In this document: positions 45,271-57,400 of the stretch, piece by piece | How the letters are laid out: every line of letters begins with the position of its first letter | Numbering within the stretch: the first letter of the stretch is position 1 | NCBI GenBank assembly: GCA_020746835.1 | Contig: JAGPNK010000020.1 | Location: forward strand, 408,941-472,940 | From: Stachybotrys elegans | Lineage: Eukaryota > Ascomycota > Sordariomycetes > Hypocreales > Stachybotryaceae | Direction: 5' to 3' | Length of the DNA: 64,000 bases | Made by a program: the position numbers and the translations under genes | Notes under the pieces: generated by a model | Seen by the model: only the letters and a program-made list of their open reading frames with translations | The model's database searches: none | Told to the model about the DNA's origin: nothing

Positions 45271-46440
45271 ATGTTGAGATCCGCTCTGATTCTTGTAAGC
45301 TCAACGCTTCAGCGAAGAGCGGCCAGAAACATCATTATCACCTTCCATTATCAGTCAGATAGCGACTTTGCAGGATGGGTTTCACTTATGACCCTATGCC
45401 TGGCACCTCTGATTGCGCACATCGTCGCTGGTGTTGCCTCGCCCGTATACCTTCACACGAAACAGCCAAGCTGGCATGACCGAGTGTGTCACTACAACCC
45501 GACCTCAATCATGTGGCGCTATTTCGCCATCATCGACCGGCGTATTCGGGCCAAAACATGGAACGCCGCAGACATGGCGGCCAGCAACGCAAACTTTTGG
45601 ACCACCAAAGGTTGGGATGGTTCCGAGGAGATGATGGATCTCAGCCGTTCTAGCTGCACCAAACTGCCCTACCGTCCCCGGGTCAGCTTCCTCTCCGGGA
45701 GCGCCGCAAACACCATCATCACTACTCTACAGGGTGTACAGGCCGTGTACGCGTTGGTCATCGGGCTCGTGAACGACGACTATTCGTATACGACATCGCT
45801 TGCGACCCTATTCTTCCCATTGTCTGTTTTAGGACTCCTAAGGCTTCCTGCCGCCATCTATCTGAGTAGTGATTACTCCTATATCGACGGCGGGGCCCTG
45901 TTAGCCGATTTCACATACGACTTACCTGCCGATCTACCTTCAAACCAACTATTGGAACCGCCCCCTGAAGTCTGTATATATGGGCGGCCGCTCTACGCGA
46001 TGGGACTTCTCGAGCCGCCTTCTACGTCCGCCAGCGAGCGCTTCCATCCTGTCAACAGCTGGCGCGGCATTATAGTGCGAATCGGTTTTCTCCTTGTCGT
46101 GCTTGGCATCACCGGCTTGTCTCTCGTCTACCTGCTACCTAGGTGGGCATTGACTGAATACACGACATCAAATCTGCTCAGCAGTATCTTTTACAGTATC
46201 ATTATGGCAGTTACCTCCACTGTTTTTGGTGTATACTTCTGTCAGGTTGTCAGCTCAGGAACGACTATCATCCCTTGCATCAATTCAATTTGGTATAAAG
46301 TATACACATTTAGTCTGTTCGCACTGGCCGGCGTTCTTATCATTATTATGGGGCTCGAGACAAGGACAACGCCTTGTGGTAAATTCACAACCTACCCCAA
46401 ATCTATCGATGAGATAATCTGTCCTAGTCTTCAGTTATAG
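45271..46440 (+). CDS. orphan multi-pass membrane protein, 389 aa
   Basis: Uninterrupted frame from ATG 45271 (CACAATGTT). Hydrophobic segments start near residues 35 (GWVSLMTLCLAPLIAHIVAG), 150 (TIITTLQGVQAVYALVIG), 180, 270 (IIVRIGFLLVVLGITGLSLVYLL), 305 and 345 (FSLFALAGVLIIIMGL), so about six membrane spans. They are separated by one long hydrophilic loop (residues 55-145, with WHDRVCHYNPTSIMWRYFAIIDRRIR) and a Pro-rich loop around 230-255. The pattern is that of an uncharacterised fungal membrane family. No transporter or enzyme signature seen. GC-richer than its flanks, and it sits right after a MITE and (TA)n. Confidence 0.72.
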   Translation: MLRSALILVSSTLQRRAARNIIITFHYQSDSDFAGWVSLMTLCLAPLIAHIVAGVASPVYLHTKQPSWHDRVCHYNPTSIMWRYFAIIDRRIRAKTWNAADMAASNANFWTTKGWDGSEEMMDLSRSSCTKLPYRPRVSFLSGSAANTIITTLQGVQAVYALVIGLVNDDYSYTTSLATLFFPLSVLGLLRLPAAIYLSSDYSYIDGGALLADFTYDLPADLPSNQLLEPPPEVCIYGRPLYAMGLLEPPSTSASERFHPVNSWRGIIVRIGFLLVVLGITGLSLVYLLPRWALTEYTTSNLLSSIFYSIIMAVTSTVFGVYFCQVVSSGTTIIPCINSIWYKVYTFSLFALAGVLIIIMGLETRTTPCGKFTTYPKSIDEIICPSLQL

Positions 46441-46664
46441 ATGAACTGTATTGATAACTCAGGGTACAGGGTATCATAGCACAACAGGGTCCTGTAGAAG
46501 AATAGCAGAATTGCCGTTAAGTCCAGTCTTATGCGCGTTCCTTTGGTTTTAATGGTTAATGTTTCAAGAGTTTGTATCCCTGTGAGTGTCATAAGGGAGC
46601 AAGGAGGTCACAGACTAGGGTTTTGACCAATAAAAATGCGGAAAAAAATCGTGACTTCAGTTTC

Positions 46665-47620
46665 CTAAGAAATTAGGCTATGATAGAAGTCCCAGCATTC
46701 CTTCCTGGTACATAGAGCTACATCACACACGTCACATCCTAGCTGGGTCTTTGCTGGCTGCTTGAGGCTATTCCCGCTGGCCTGACCTAGGGGCACCCGG
46801 CTGCGCTGGGCACCTCGCTGCCGTACCTCACCTGCCCGAAGCCCCTGACAGCCCAAACAACGACTGCCTTTTCCCCTATTGACATGATTATGCTGTGATA
46901 GAGAGGTCATTGTGTCTCCAGCACGAAAACGCTCCCTTGTGCCCCCAGTCTTCCCGTACAGAGCAATGAGGTCATCAACAAGGCGCTGCCGCCACAGCCT
47001 TTGAGCCCTGTACGGGGGCCACGGCGAGGGCCCCGGAACCCGCTGCTGCAATAGATAGCTCTTGACGAGAGTCACTTCAAGCAGGAAGGTCCAAGCTATT
47101 GCCCGTCATCCCCCCTACGGTTACGGTGGTCAAGACCTTCTGTAGCCTGTAGTTGGTTCCCTATATCTACAGCGCCTATTTGTATATTATAGGCTGCTGT
47201 AGCCTGTGGTATAGGGAGTTTCTTGACTGAGTTAGGCCTGAATTCGCCGTGAATAGGGCGTGACTGTGCTGTTAATGCAGGGCGCTAGCGAACCCGGCGG
47301 ACAAATTCGTTCCTTGTAAACACAGTCATTAATAGCAGTACAAGGGCATTATCTTTCTACGCGATTTGGTTGACCTTAAGGGGCCAGGCAAAGGATTAGT
47401 ATATATTATCCTAGTGATAAGATGGTTTAGACCCTTTCCTCTGGTATACCTGGCCTTCCAGCGTAGGCACAGCCTTGATTGTATTGAAAGCCCAATACTT
47501 CCCGGTATAGTCTTGCTGCTTGGCCACAACAAAGGGGGTGTAGATACCACAGTTAACCCGGGCAGTGCCTGTAGCAGCTATCGCTTGCTACCTACTCTTC
47601 TACTACCAATTGCCAGCTGC
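46665..47620 (-). pseudogene. piggyBac-like transposase, dead
   Basis: Reading the minus strand gives the C-terminal half of a piggyBac-type (DDE_Tnp_1_7) transposase. It runs YWAFNTIKAVPTLEG, KDNALVLLLMTVFT, IPIPQATAAYN...VDIGNQLQATEGLDHRNRRG, then after a one-base frameshift near 47080 WTFLLEVTLVKSYLLQQR. It ends in a Cys/His cluster (CLGCQ...GCDVCDVALCTRKECWDFYH) like the C-terminal zinc-binding domain of this family. In-frame TAG/TAA stops (about 47290-47430) occur where Gln or Trp codons are likely, as expected of RIP. The N-terminal half was not found upstream. Confidence 0.72.
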
Positions 47621-47639
47621 CCTTAATTGTTGGCTGCCC

Positions 47640-48417
47640 CCTGTTTGAATCCCAATTCGTCATTAAATCCGACCCCACTTCTCTACTTTCTCCGAAGCCT
47701 TTGCAATTTATCATCCTAAGCCCCTTGACACCGGTAAGGCGGATAGCAGGTCACTCTTCCCACAAATAAGCAGCACAGGTACTTACAATCCCACTTTTCT
47801 TCAGGGGAGCCTCCGGGGAGCTCTAGGGGATAGAAAAATAACTAATTATGTTTCTTACTGTAGATCTAAAATGCCAGTACTTCTATTAGAGACAAAAATA
47901 CTAGAGTCAAGATGTCACATATTTTTTTACAGATTTAATTGGTGCAGATCCATGCCCAAGACATTGTGTACGCCTTACCGGTGTCAAGGGGATGTAAAAG
48001 CCATACTCGTCCGGTCGGTGTCCCGATCGTAAAAAGAAAAACTTATTATTTCCCGGGCTACGTGGGTCGCTCATTCCTTCTGGTGCCACAACTAGAGCCT
48101 TCATTCCTCATATCTGCTGATCAATTCCTTCAAAATTAGTCCTTCATAGGATCATTCCAACGGGTTGGACGATCGAGCCGGCACAGATTCCCTTATTGCT
48201 CATGTTTCTCTCTTCTCTTGTTATAGTACGTCGTCGAGCATAAATAGGCCGTTCCTCTCCCCCTAAACAGCAGAGTCCAAAATTTACCATAGATCCTAGG
48301 TAACCTCCATTCAGCTGTTTGATATCAAACTGCAAACACTGCCGCACAAGTCGTGAGTCCTTGGTAATTGTATGGGCTCCCCTTACAAGCTAATAGTTAA
48401 GCAAGCATCAAAACACC
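47640..48417. other. intergenic, no gene seen
   Basis: Upstream region of the exonuclease-like gene. Short frames only. Confidence 0.4.
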
Positions 48418-49245
48418 ATGTCTCGCGATACCCACGCCGAGAAGCATGACACGGAAGGCCTGGTAAATCTCGCAAAATCTCGAGATGCAATCAGCGTTGC
48501 GGATTCTCCAAGCCTAAGACTTGTCGACACAACGGCAGCTTTGTCAGAAATGGTTGGTCTCTTCAAGGGGCTACCAACTGAACCACCATCCCTTTATGTC
48601 GACCTTGAAGGAGTTAATCTATCTCGACACGGCCACGTTTCGATCTTGCAAATACATGTTCTACCTTGTAGGCGAACTTATCTAGTTGATATTCACTTGC
48701 TCCATGACAAAGCTTTCTCAACGCCTGCAGACAATGGCTACACTCTCAAAGAGATCCTGGAATCAGGCTCCATTCCTAAGGTATTTTTCGATGTCCGCAA
48801 CGACTCCGATGCACTGCACAGCCACTTCGGAATCTGCTTAGCCGGCATCCATGATCTTCAGCTCATGGAGCTAGCGACGCGAAACTTCTCGAGAAGACAC
48901 ATAAATGGGCTCTCGAAGTGCATTGAAAGAGATGCACCTCTATCCCAGGAAGAAAGAATCGCTTGGATGCTAGTTAAGGAGAAAGGACAACGACTTTTTG
49001 CACCTGAGAAAGGTGGGACCTACGAGGTATTCAATGAACGTCCGTTGCACAAAGATGTCATCTTGTACTGTGCCCAGGACGTACAGATCCTTCCTCGCTT
49101 ACATACTTATTATGGTCGGAAACTCACGGCTGCATGGAAGGCAAAGGTGCTCGAAGCATCGCAGAATAGGGTAGAGCTATCCCAGACCGCCACTTTTAAC
49201 GGAAAGGGACGGCACATGGCTTTGGCTCCGTATGGCTGGTATTGA
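48418..49245 (+). CDS. 3'-5' exonuclease-like protein (DEDD / RNase D type)
   Basis: Single-exon frame, ATG 48418, 275 aa. The exonuclease fold starts near residue 58: LYVDLEGVNLSRHGHVSILQI holds the exo I Asp and Glu; VFFDVRNDSDALHSHF holds the exo II Asp; LYCAQDVQILPRLHTYY is exo III with Tyr and Asp. All four acidic residues of the DEDDy set are therefore present. The N-terminal 45 residues are hydrophilic, and the C-terminus is short and basic, ending APYGWY. Relatives are nuclear or cytoplasmic exonucleases acting on RNA or DNA; the substrate is unknown. Complete; codon use is less GC-biased than in the left part. Confidence 0.85.
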   Translation: MSRDTHAEKHDTEGLVNLAKSRDAISVADSPSLRLVDTTAALSEMVGLFKGLPTEPPSLYVDLEGVNLSRHGHVSILQIHVLPCRRTYLVDIHLLHDKAFSTPADNGYTLKEILESGSIPKVFFDVRNDSDALHSHFGICLAGIHDLQLMELATRNFSRRHINGLSKCIERDAPLSQEERIAWMLVKEKGQRLFAPEKGGTYEVFNERPLHKDVILYCAQDVQILPRLHTYYGRKLTAAWKAKVLEASQNRVELSQTATFNGKGRHMALAPYGWY

Positions 49246-49259
49246 GACAGACGTGTTTC

Positions 49260-49675
49260 CTATTCAATTTCGCTAGGGGTTTCCGCAGTTGCAACTTGCG
49301 GTACGCATATCAGATCGTCTTGGTGATACTCTTTCGTTAAGGCGAAAAAGTTGCCTAGGTTCGGCCCGAAGATATACAAGAAGCTCGGGGAATCGTCAAG
49401 GGAAGATTCAGCAGTTTGACCAAGACGCTAGATGTTGTCAGCAGCAGCACAAGCAAACCATTGTAGTTACTCACCGGATATTTGAAGATTATCGGTTTGA
49501 CGGCATCGAAGAGTTTCTTACGTTGTGTTCTGTCGCGCATGTCATCCCTGAGTCTCCTGACTTCTGCGTTCGCTTAGTAGAAAATACCATGCTCTTCGTA
49601 AAAATCCAGAGCACTCTCTTCAGTTGCTAGAGAAATGTGGCTTTCTTCAAACCGGGAACCATGGTCAGAGGCCAT
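49260..49675 (-). pseudogene. small two-exon protein with one in-frame stop
   Basis: Exons 49675-49475 and 49427-49260 with a 47 bp intron (GTGAGT..CTGAC..TCTAG). Together they make 123 codons in one frame: start MASDHGSRFEESH, middle VRRLRDDMRDRTQRKKLFD, C-terminus FLYIFGPNLGNFF. Codon 34 is TAA (49574-49576), explainable as CAA with C-to-T in CpA. Splice signals and acidic/basic patterning support former coding. I do not recognise the family. Convergent with the exonuclease gene, only 14 bp apart. A real gene with a sequence error is possible. Confidence 0.5.
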
Positions 49676-50000
49676 TGATCAATGGTACCCCTGTAGACAA
49701 GGACGACAAACAGTATTGTATATCCTCCTGTGATGCTAGAAACATTGATAACTCCGGAACTAGGAACTCAGCGATATCCTAGGACTAAGCGACCTTCGGA
49801 GGGTGTTAGGAGAGCGCAAAGCAGCCGCGAAGGCCATTAGATTCATGGAACAGACAGGGACCCTTGGGCATCTTGGGGTCAAAACGTAGCCAGACAATGT
49901 CAACTGTCCGCCAACCCCGCCAACCAGGTATGGCTGCTTATGTATCTAGCGGCTACAACCGAGTAGGAATAGAACGAACGAACGCTCCAATTCAACAAAC

Positions 50001-51155
50001 ATGGAGGGGATACCAGAGGTTTGTTCCTCTATAGAACAATCTCGACGTACGTCACTGATCATTGAATAGGAACTGCAGGTCAGAGTCTTATCCCTGCTCA
50101 AGACGGAAGATCTTGCGGCAGTCCGTCTCGTCTCGGGATATTGGTCCACGGTTGCTTCGCCGATTCTTTTTCGATACATTCGAGTCCATGGCTGCGAATC
50201 AAGCCGTGAAAGGCTACACAACGTCCTCACAAGTTTTCCTCAGCACGTCAAAGAAATACAGCCGGACTGGACAATTCCTGAACAGCCACAACGATATGAA
50301 GAGACTCTCGCCCTGGGCAATGCCAACCTCCAAGGTATAATAGTGGACTCGCACAATTGTACGCAGTGTGGACTCAACGAGAACGCTCAGATTGAATCAA
50401 CACTTGTGTGGCTGCTTCTACAGAGCATCTCTTCTCGCGGAACTGGCCTTCGGAATTTCCAGCTCAAGCAAAGTTGCTTTTACTTCAAACCGTGTTCATT
50501 ACAGCGCCTTACAGATCGGTTTCCAGAGCAGCTCGTCTCTGTCAGTCACTTCGGCCTGTCAGCTGGGACCGGCTTCAACTTCCCATTCATGGCTGAATCT
50601 CTAAACCACTTTGCCTTCTTCTTCAAGCACCTACATACTCTGCGCTTAGAGATCGATGAACTTCCGCAAAATGTCGTTTGGGATCAACTTAAAGAATTGT
50701 TAGTTCGGGTCAACAGAAGTAGCGGTTTTGAACTGTTCATGCACAAACACCCACGAATTAAGAGGCTATACATTTTACTCGACTATGTTCCTCTTACAAG
50801 CGACCCAGAGATGGGAGAGCATCTTAAAGAACAGACGAGGCTGATACTGCGAAGATATTCCAGAGATTTGAGAGAGGAAGATGCATCCCGCATTGTCCAT
50901 CAGGCTTATGTGACAACCCGGCTCACACCGAGTATAAAGTGCTTTGTATCTGACGTGGTGAGGAGGCTGAGTCGTTTCACAGACCAAAAAGAGGTTGTCA
51001 TTGAACGCCTAGACAAGCACTTTACATTGATCAGGAACGCGCTGGCAAGAGAAAAGTCGGGTAGGTTGGTATCGGAGTTAGCCCAAATCACTGGGGGAAG
51101 GCTTCAGGTTGATATTGAAATAACGACGAAGCAGTCCTTATACAATGATGAATAG
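50001..51155 (+). CDS. F-box protein
   Basis: Exon 1 50001-50018 encodes only MEGIPE; the 51 bp intron (GTTTGT..CTGATC..AATAG) joins it to exon 2, 50070-51155, for 367 aa. The splice creates an F-box at the very N-terminus: IPEELQVRVLSLLKTEDLAAVRLVSGYWSTVASPILFRYI. The rest is a Leu/His-rich region without clear LRRs, typical of ascomycete F-box proteins that recruit unknown substrates to SCF ubiquitin ligase. A start at an internal codon near 50343 would lose the F-box, so the two-exon model is preferred. It is the last gene before the AT-rich block. Confidence 0.82.
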
Positions 51156-51974
51156 AGCCCCTTTGACCTTTACTACACTAGACCTCCATACACTTGAGTA
51201 CAATTCTTTATTCTGCCCCATAAAACAGGGGGTAGAGTTCATTTTTCCAATAGATGTATAAAAGGTTAAAGAGGATTATAGACTCTAAAATTTGATTGGA
51301 CTATAAACCTATATAAAAGGCTATAATTAGACTATAAGCAGTTATAGAGCCTTTTATCTATAATATAAAATATTAGATTATTATCTATAAGACCTATAGT
51401 TATGTCTATGTTTTTAATAAGGTATTTACTTATTTATATAATAGATACTAATAGCTACTAAGTATATAAAGAAAAGATATTATAGAGATAATTATAAATC
51501 TACTGGATATTTACCGTAATTAAAACGACCTTATATAGACTTTTAGCTCCTACTACTAGATTTGCCCTTTATTCTTTACTTAATACTACTATAGATAGAT
51601 AGATATAAATGTCTAAAATGCCTATATATTATAAAGGCTAGAAAGAAGAAGGATAAGTATTATTATAAGGTTTATTTAAGTGAAAAGAGCTATAGATATA
51701 GATAACTAAAGCTTACTAAAAGGGAGTTAATAGTAACTCTAAAGCTATAATGGAAAGTGAATATATACTACTAAAGGTTCTTTTTTTATATTTAGTAAGT
51801 AGCTAGTTTAAAGTTAATTAAAAGATAGTTATTTATAAGACTAAGTGTATGGATTAATAATAGATTTAATAACTAGCAGTCCTTTATAATCTATTATTAA
51901 AGGCATTACTATATATTTAAAAGGTTATTATATAGTATAATAATCCAGTCTATTCTAGTTTAGAGTAGATAAGG

Positions 51975-54200
51975 GTAAATTAGTAACTAAGATTCTAAAG
52001 GGCTAATTTAGATTTATATTATAATATTAGTTATAGTATTATATTTAGTAATATACTATTTACTAAAGGTAAAAGTATAATTAAATAATATTAATAGTTA
52101 GTAAGTACTTTAAAAAAGCTTATAATACTTATTAAATTCTATATATTTATATAGTTTATATTATTAATAGTAATTAATTATTATTAATTATAATATATTA
52201 ATATATAAAAGATTATTTAATATTAATTATTATTAATTATATACTATTAGTTTATATATATTATATAACTTATAGTTTTATAATCTTTTTTATTAATTAG
52301 ATTATAATATAATATTCTTTTTAAATAGTTTAGTTTTTAAAATTACTTTTTTATAACTATTTTAGTTTAATAAATAACTTTTTTTCTTTATTATTATATC
52401 TTTATATATTATTAAGTATATATTTAAACTTAAAGTAATTACTAAGTATTATTATACTATTATTACTTATATAAATAAATTTAGTTTTAAAATACCTTAT
52501 TATATACTTTATTTTTATTTAAATTACTTTTATATTATTACTAAGAGTAAGTATTAATATAATTATTATATTAAGTTAAAATAAATAAATTATAACTTTA
52601 GTAATATTTTATATAGACTTATAAGTTATTTTCTTTATATATACTATTTTTATTTTTAATAAATTATAAATTTTTTATATTTTTTATAAAAAGAATTATT
52701 TAAAGAAATAAAAAGAGTAAATAAAAATAAATCTTTTAGAAACTTTAGTTTATTTATAATATCTTTATTAATAGAAAAAAGCACTTTATATTAAAGTAAT
52801 AAAGATACTTTATTATAATATAGAAAAATTAAATAAACTAGAGATAGTAAAGATTATAAAGACTTAAAAGTATAAAGCTTTTTTATTTAAAATATAATTA
52901 TTAGAGAATTATATTTTTATTAACTAAAGTTTTTTATTAAATCTCTTTAATTTTAATTTTAATATTATATTTTTAAATACTTTTATATTTTTTTCTAAAT
53001 ATTTATAAAATATTATAGAGATTTTTATATATTATTTATATTAGAATAGTTTTTTTATTTAATATAGTACTTTACTTATTTATTTTTTATTTATAAGTTT
53101 AGAATTTTCTTAACTTTTTATTTCTTTTAGAATATAATAACTAGATTTAGTTATCTTTTTATATATATTATATTTACTATAGTTTTAAATAGAAATATAT
53201 AAAAAACTAAATATATTTATAATTTATTTAGTATATTAAGTTAATAGTTATTTTTATTAATTTTTTCTATAATTCTATAGAATTCTAAATATTAAATATT
53301 AAGTTTTTTATTTAGTTATATTATTAAGATATTTTTTATTATAAAGTAAACTATATCTTTCTTTAAAAAAGTTAGTTCTTTTAATTTTTTTATTATAGTA
53401 TTTAGCTATTTATTATTATATAAAGAAGAGTTATTTTTATAGTTTATTATAAAGGTTCTATAGATTTTCTACTTTAATAATTACTTTTAATATATTTAGA
53501 TTTTTTTTAACTTTATAAAATAGTTTTAGTATAAACTTAAAGTTAGCTATTACTAGGGTTATTTTTATATTTTTATTAACTACTATATTATAAATATATT
53601 ATACTATTAGTAATTTCTTTAGCTAGTTATTTTATTTATAATTAATATAATATTATAAATATACTTTTTATATTTAATTTATTTATTTAGTTTATTTATT
53701 TACTAATAGTTTTTAAGCTATTATAAGTTTATAGTTTAAGTTTATTTTAATTATAAAGCTTTATTAAAATTTAAATATAAATAGTAGTTTTTTATTTAAA
53801 ATAATATTATTTAGTAGTTTATATATACTAATAATTATTTATAAAAAAATATAAAAAAACTATTCTATATTTATTATTTTTTAATATAGTATAAAGTAAA
53901 AAAACTTTATAAATCTATTTATAATAATAAAAATACTATTATATATTACTTTAGTAGTTAAATTATATAATAGAGATAGTTTTATAATAAAGTCTATTAA
54001 TATTAAGTTTTATAGTTATATAAAAACTAGTAGAGGTTATAGTAATTTATATAGTTTATAATATTATATTTTATTAATTATATATTTATAGTATTATTTA
54101 ATAACTTTTTAATTTATTTCTTTATTTTAAAAAAGGTATATTTTTCTTTAAATTATTCTATTATTTTATTTACTTTAGAGTATTTATAAAGTAATAAACT
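51975..54200 (-). mobile_element. inverted partial copy of the gypsy element (integrase to 3' end)
   Basis: Aligning by eye, 51975-54200 matches the reverse complement of about 61650-63980 along its whole length. Examples: TATATATTTATATAGTTTATATTATTAAT near 52150 versus 63770; ATAGAATTCTAAATATTAA near 53275 versus 62570. Differences are mostly transitions. Reading on the minus strand it runs from integrase toward the element's 3' end. It is therefore a 5'-truncated second copy in opposite orientation, together forming a large imperfect inverted repeat around 7.5 kb of spacer. Confidence 0.75.
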
Positions 54201-54235
54201 AATAATAGCCTTATTATTATTTCTCTTTACTATTT

Positions 54236-54440
54236 ATAACTATATTAGTTACTAAAGTACTAAGTATTATCTCTACTATTTATTTACTTTCTATTACTTA
54301 TACTTTATATTATATACTCTTTTTCTTATTATAAAAGGTTATTTAGTATTAATTACTATTAATTATATACTATTAATTTATATATATTATATAATTTATA
54401 GTTTTATAACTTTTTCTATTAGTTAGATTATAATATATAG
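54236..54440 (+). repeat. short repeat shared with 18.75 kb, 52.2 kb and 63.3-63.7 kb
   Basis: 54236-54330 (TTACTAAAGTACTAAGTATT..., CTATTACTTATACTTTATA) matches the islet at 18750 and the reverse complement of 63290-63385. 54337-54440 repeats the sequence at 52185-52295 and, inverted, at 63635-63725. Probably solo ends or small insertions of one repeat family. Confidence 0.6.
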
Positions 54441-57400
54441 TATAAGAAATATATAGCTATATAAAATTAGCTATAATACTATATAATGGCTTTAAAAAAG
54501 GAGTTTTTTATAGTAATTAGTCTATAGTTAGAATATATATAATGGCTAAAAATATATAAAAATACTTACTAAAACATTCTCTATATAATAACTTAACTAT
54601 TAGTTTATAAACTTAAAATAGAAATTTAAAAAGACTTTATTCTTAGTTAAAAACTATAAAAAGAAAATACTAATTTTATTAGCCACTATTAAAATAAATA
54701 GAAGCTTGCTTATATAAAGGTAGCTATTAACCTAATACTTAATTAATATAAAAACACAGTTTAAAATATTATAATTTAATTAAATTAAGGTTATATAGGG
54801 TAATATATAACCCTAAAGTAGTAAAAAGTAAAGCACTCTAAAGCACTTTAATATATATAATATAGAAAAGAGTAAAATACTTTCTAATACTCTAGAGTAT
54901 ATAAAATACTAAAAAGTATATTATTTTATTATACTCTAAGAAATATAAATAGTATATAAATAAAAGGATTTTATAAAATATATTTAGCTAAAAGCTTACT
55001 AACTATTAATATAACTTAATTATCTTAACTATTATATATATTAAGTATTTAACTATTACTAAATATAATATATACTTAATAGTAAAGTATACTTTAATTA
55101 CTCTACTAATAATTAACCTTAATATAATTAAACTTAGTTATAGTTAGAAATCTAACTATTATATATTAATAGCTTTTATTTAAATAGTTACTATATACCT
55201 TTAAGTAATACTTTTAAAATATATATATAATATAGTAGGTATATTTAATATGGAAAAAAGAATAATAGTATATATAAATAATAGTAGCCTTACTATTTAT
55301 AGAACTAAAGAATAGTATTAAATAATAAAGGGATTATTAAATAATATCTTCTATTAGCTAGAGCTAGAGAATAATAAAAGGGCTATAATAGCAGTAGTAA
55401 TAGTAAAAGTATATATAGTTAGAGAGACTTATAGTTAGTAAACTAGCCTTAATATATATATATACTATTTATTAATATATATTCTAATAAGGTAAAGATA
55501 CTATTATATATACTGTAATTTTAGTAAAAGTCTTTAGGTATATAATAGCTATAGCTATAGATAGTACTATAGCTATATTAGGCTAGGAATATATAATTTA
55601 GTATATAAAGCCTAGCCTTAGAATAGAGTTTAAGAAATATATATAAAAGGCCTTTATCTCTTTATTATATATCTCTTTCTTTCTCTTTCTTCTATTACTA
55701 AAATCTTTATTATTAATAATATAGTAGCTTTATATTTTAATAAAGAATATAAACTAAAATACTAGAGATAGTATAATCTCTCTAGAGTAGGGGCACTAGT
55801 AGCCTACTTAGACTAGAGATAGCTAAATAAAGATAAGTCTATTTATTCTAAAAGACTAAGAAATAGTATTACTAATAGTATATAATAGACTAAGGCTTTT
55901 AAGTCTTTTAAATAATAGTTTAATAGTTTAAATCTAGGCTCTTTTTAAAACTAAAGAGATAAGAAAAAGATAAATAGAACTAGTAAGTCTACTAGGGCTT
56001 TTTTTAAATAATAGGTCTATTTATATCTTAGAGTCTATTAAACTATTAGAATAGTAGGAATGGCTAGTATATTGCTTTAGTAAAGAGAGATAGAGAGCTT
56101 TCTTTAAGTATTTTAGGCTATATTTAGAAGGCCTAGATAATATTTAATATATTCTATAGATAGAAAACCTTTTGCCTTATTAATTATACTACTATTAGTC
56201 TATTTATAACTATATTTATAACTATAGTCTCTATAGTATATAGTTAAAGCCTTAATATAGTTTATTATTTAAAAAGTTAGTTAAATAATAGTATACTAAG
56301 GGATATATAATATAGATAATTAAGTATATTATATAATAGGCAATTAGGCATTTATATAATCTATTTAATTTTAATATAATTAAAGAGAGAACCTTACTAA
56401 TATTTCTTTTCTTTTAAATAGTTTTACTTTATACTTAGGGAAATATTAATAGTTTTTATTTAAATAGTTTTTATATACTATTTATATAATATTTTAAAAA
56501 ATACTATATAGTACTTTAAATTAATAAAAATACTATAATAATTAATATATTTTTTAATAATATAAAAATTTAAATTAAGTTTTAAATATTTAAAAACTAT
56601 TTTAATATTATAAATAATAGTAAAAAGTTAATTTAAAAATACTTAAATAATATTATAGCTATATAAAATATAATTAATATATTTAATAAATAAAATAATA
56701 TTTTATTAAAATATATTAATATTTATAATATTACTATTAATATTATAAATATTATTATTTAAATAATTATTAATATAAAATATAAATAAAAGAGTTAAAA
56801 AATATAAAAAAAAGTATATTTTTAAAATTAATAAGTTTAATAAGTTTAATAAAAACTTTTTAAAAATTAAAAACTTTTTTATATAATTTAAAATTTATTT
56901 TATTTATTTTTTAAAAATATTTAAAAAAAAAAAAAACCTAAAGTTAATTTTACTATTATATAATTTAAAAATAATATTAAGAAAATATTTATATTAATTT
57001 TAAAAAATAATAAAAGTTTTTAAATAAAAAAGAAAATAATAATAATAAATATAGTTATAAAATTAAATAAATTTATAAAAACTTTAAGAATTTTAAAAAA
57101 TAAATATAAAATATATTTAGTATTATTAATAAAAAATAATAAATAATATTAAAACTATAAAGTTTATAATAAACTAAATTTATTATTTTTTATATTAAAA
57201 AAATATAATAGTTAAAAATTATTTTAAAATAAAATAAAAAAATTATTATTAATTTTATTTATATTAAATTAAAAAATAAAATTAAAAATAAACTTATAAA
57301 AGTAAATAAACTATTTAATATAGTATTAAAGTATATTACTATAGTAATTTATATTAATAAATAACTTTATTAATAAAAACTAAAGAAAAATATTAAAATA

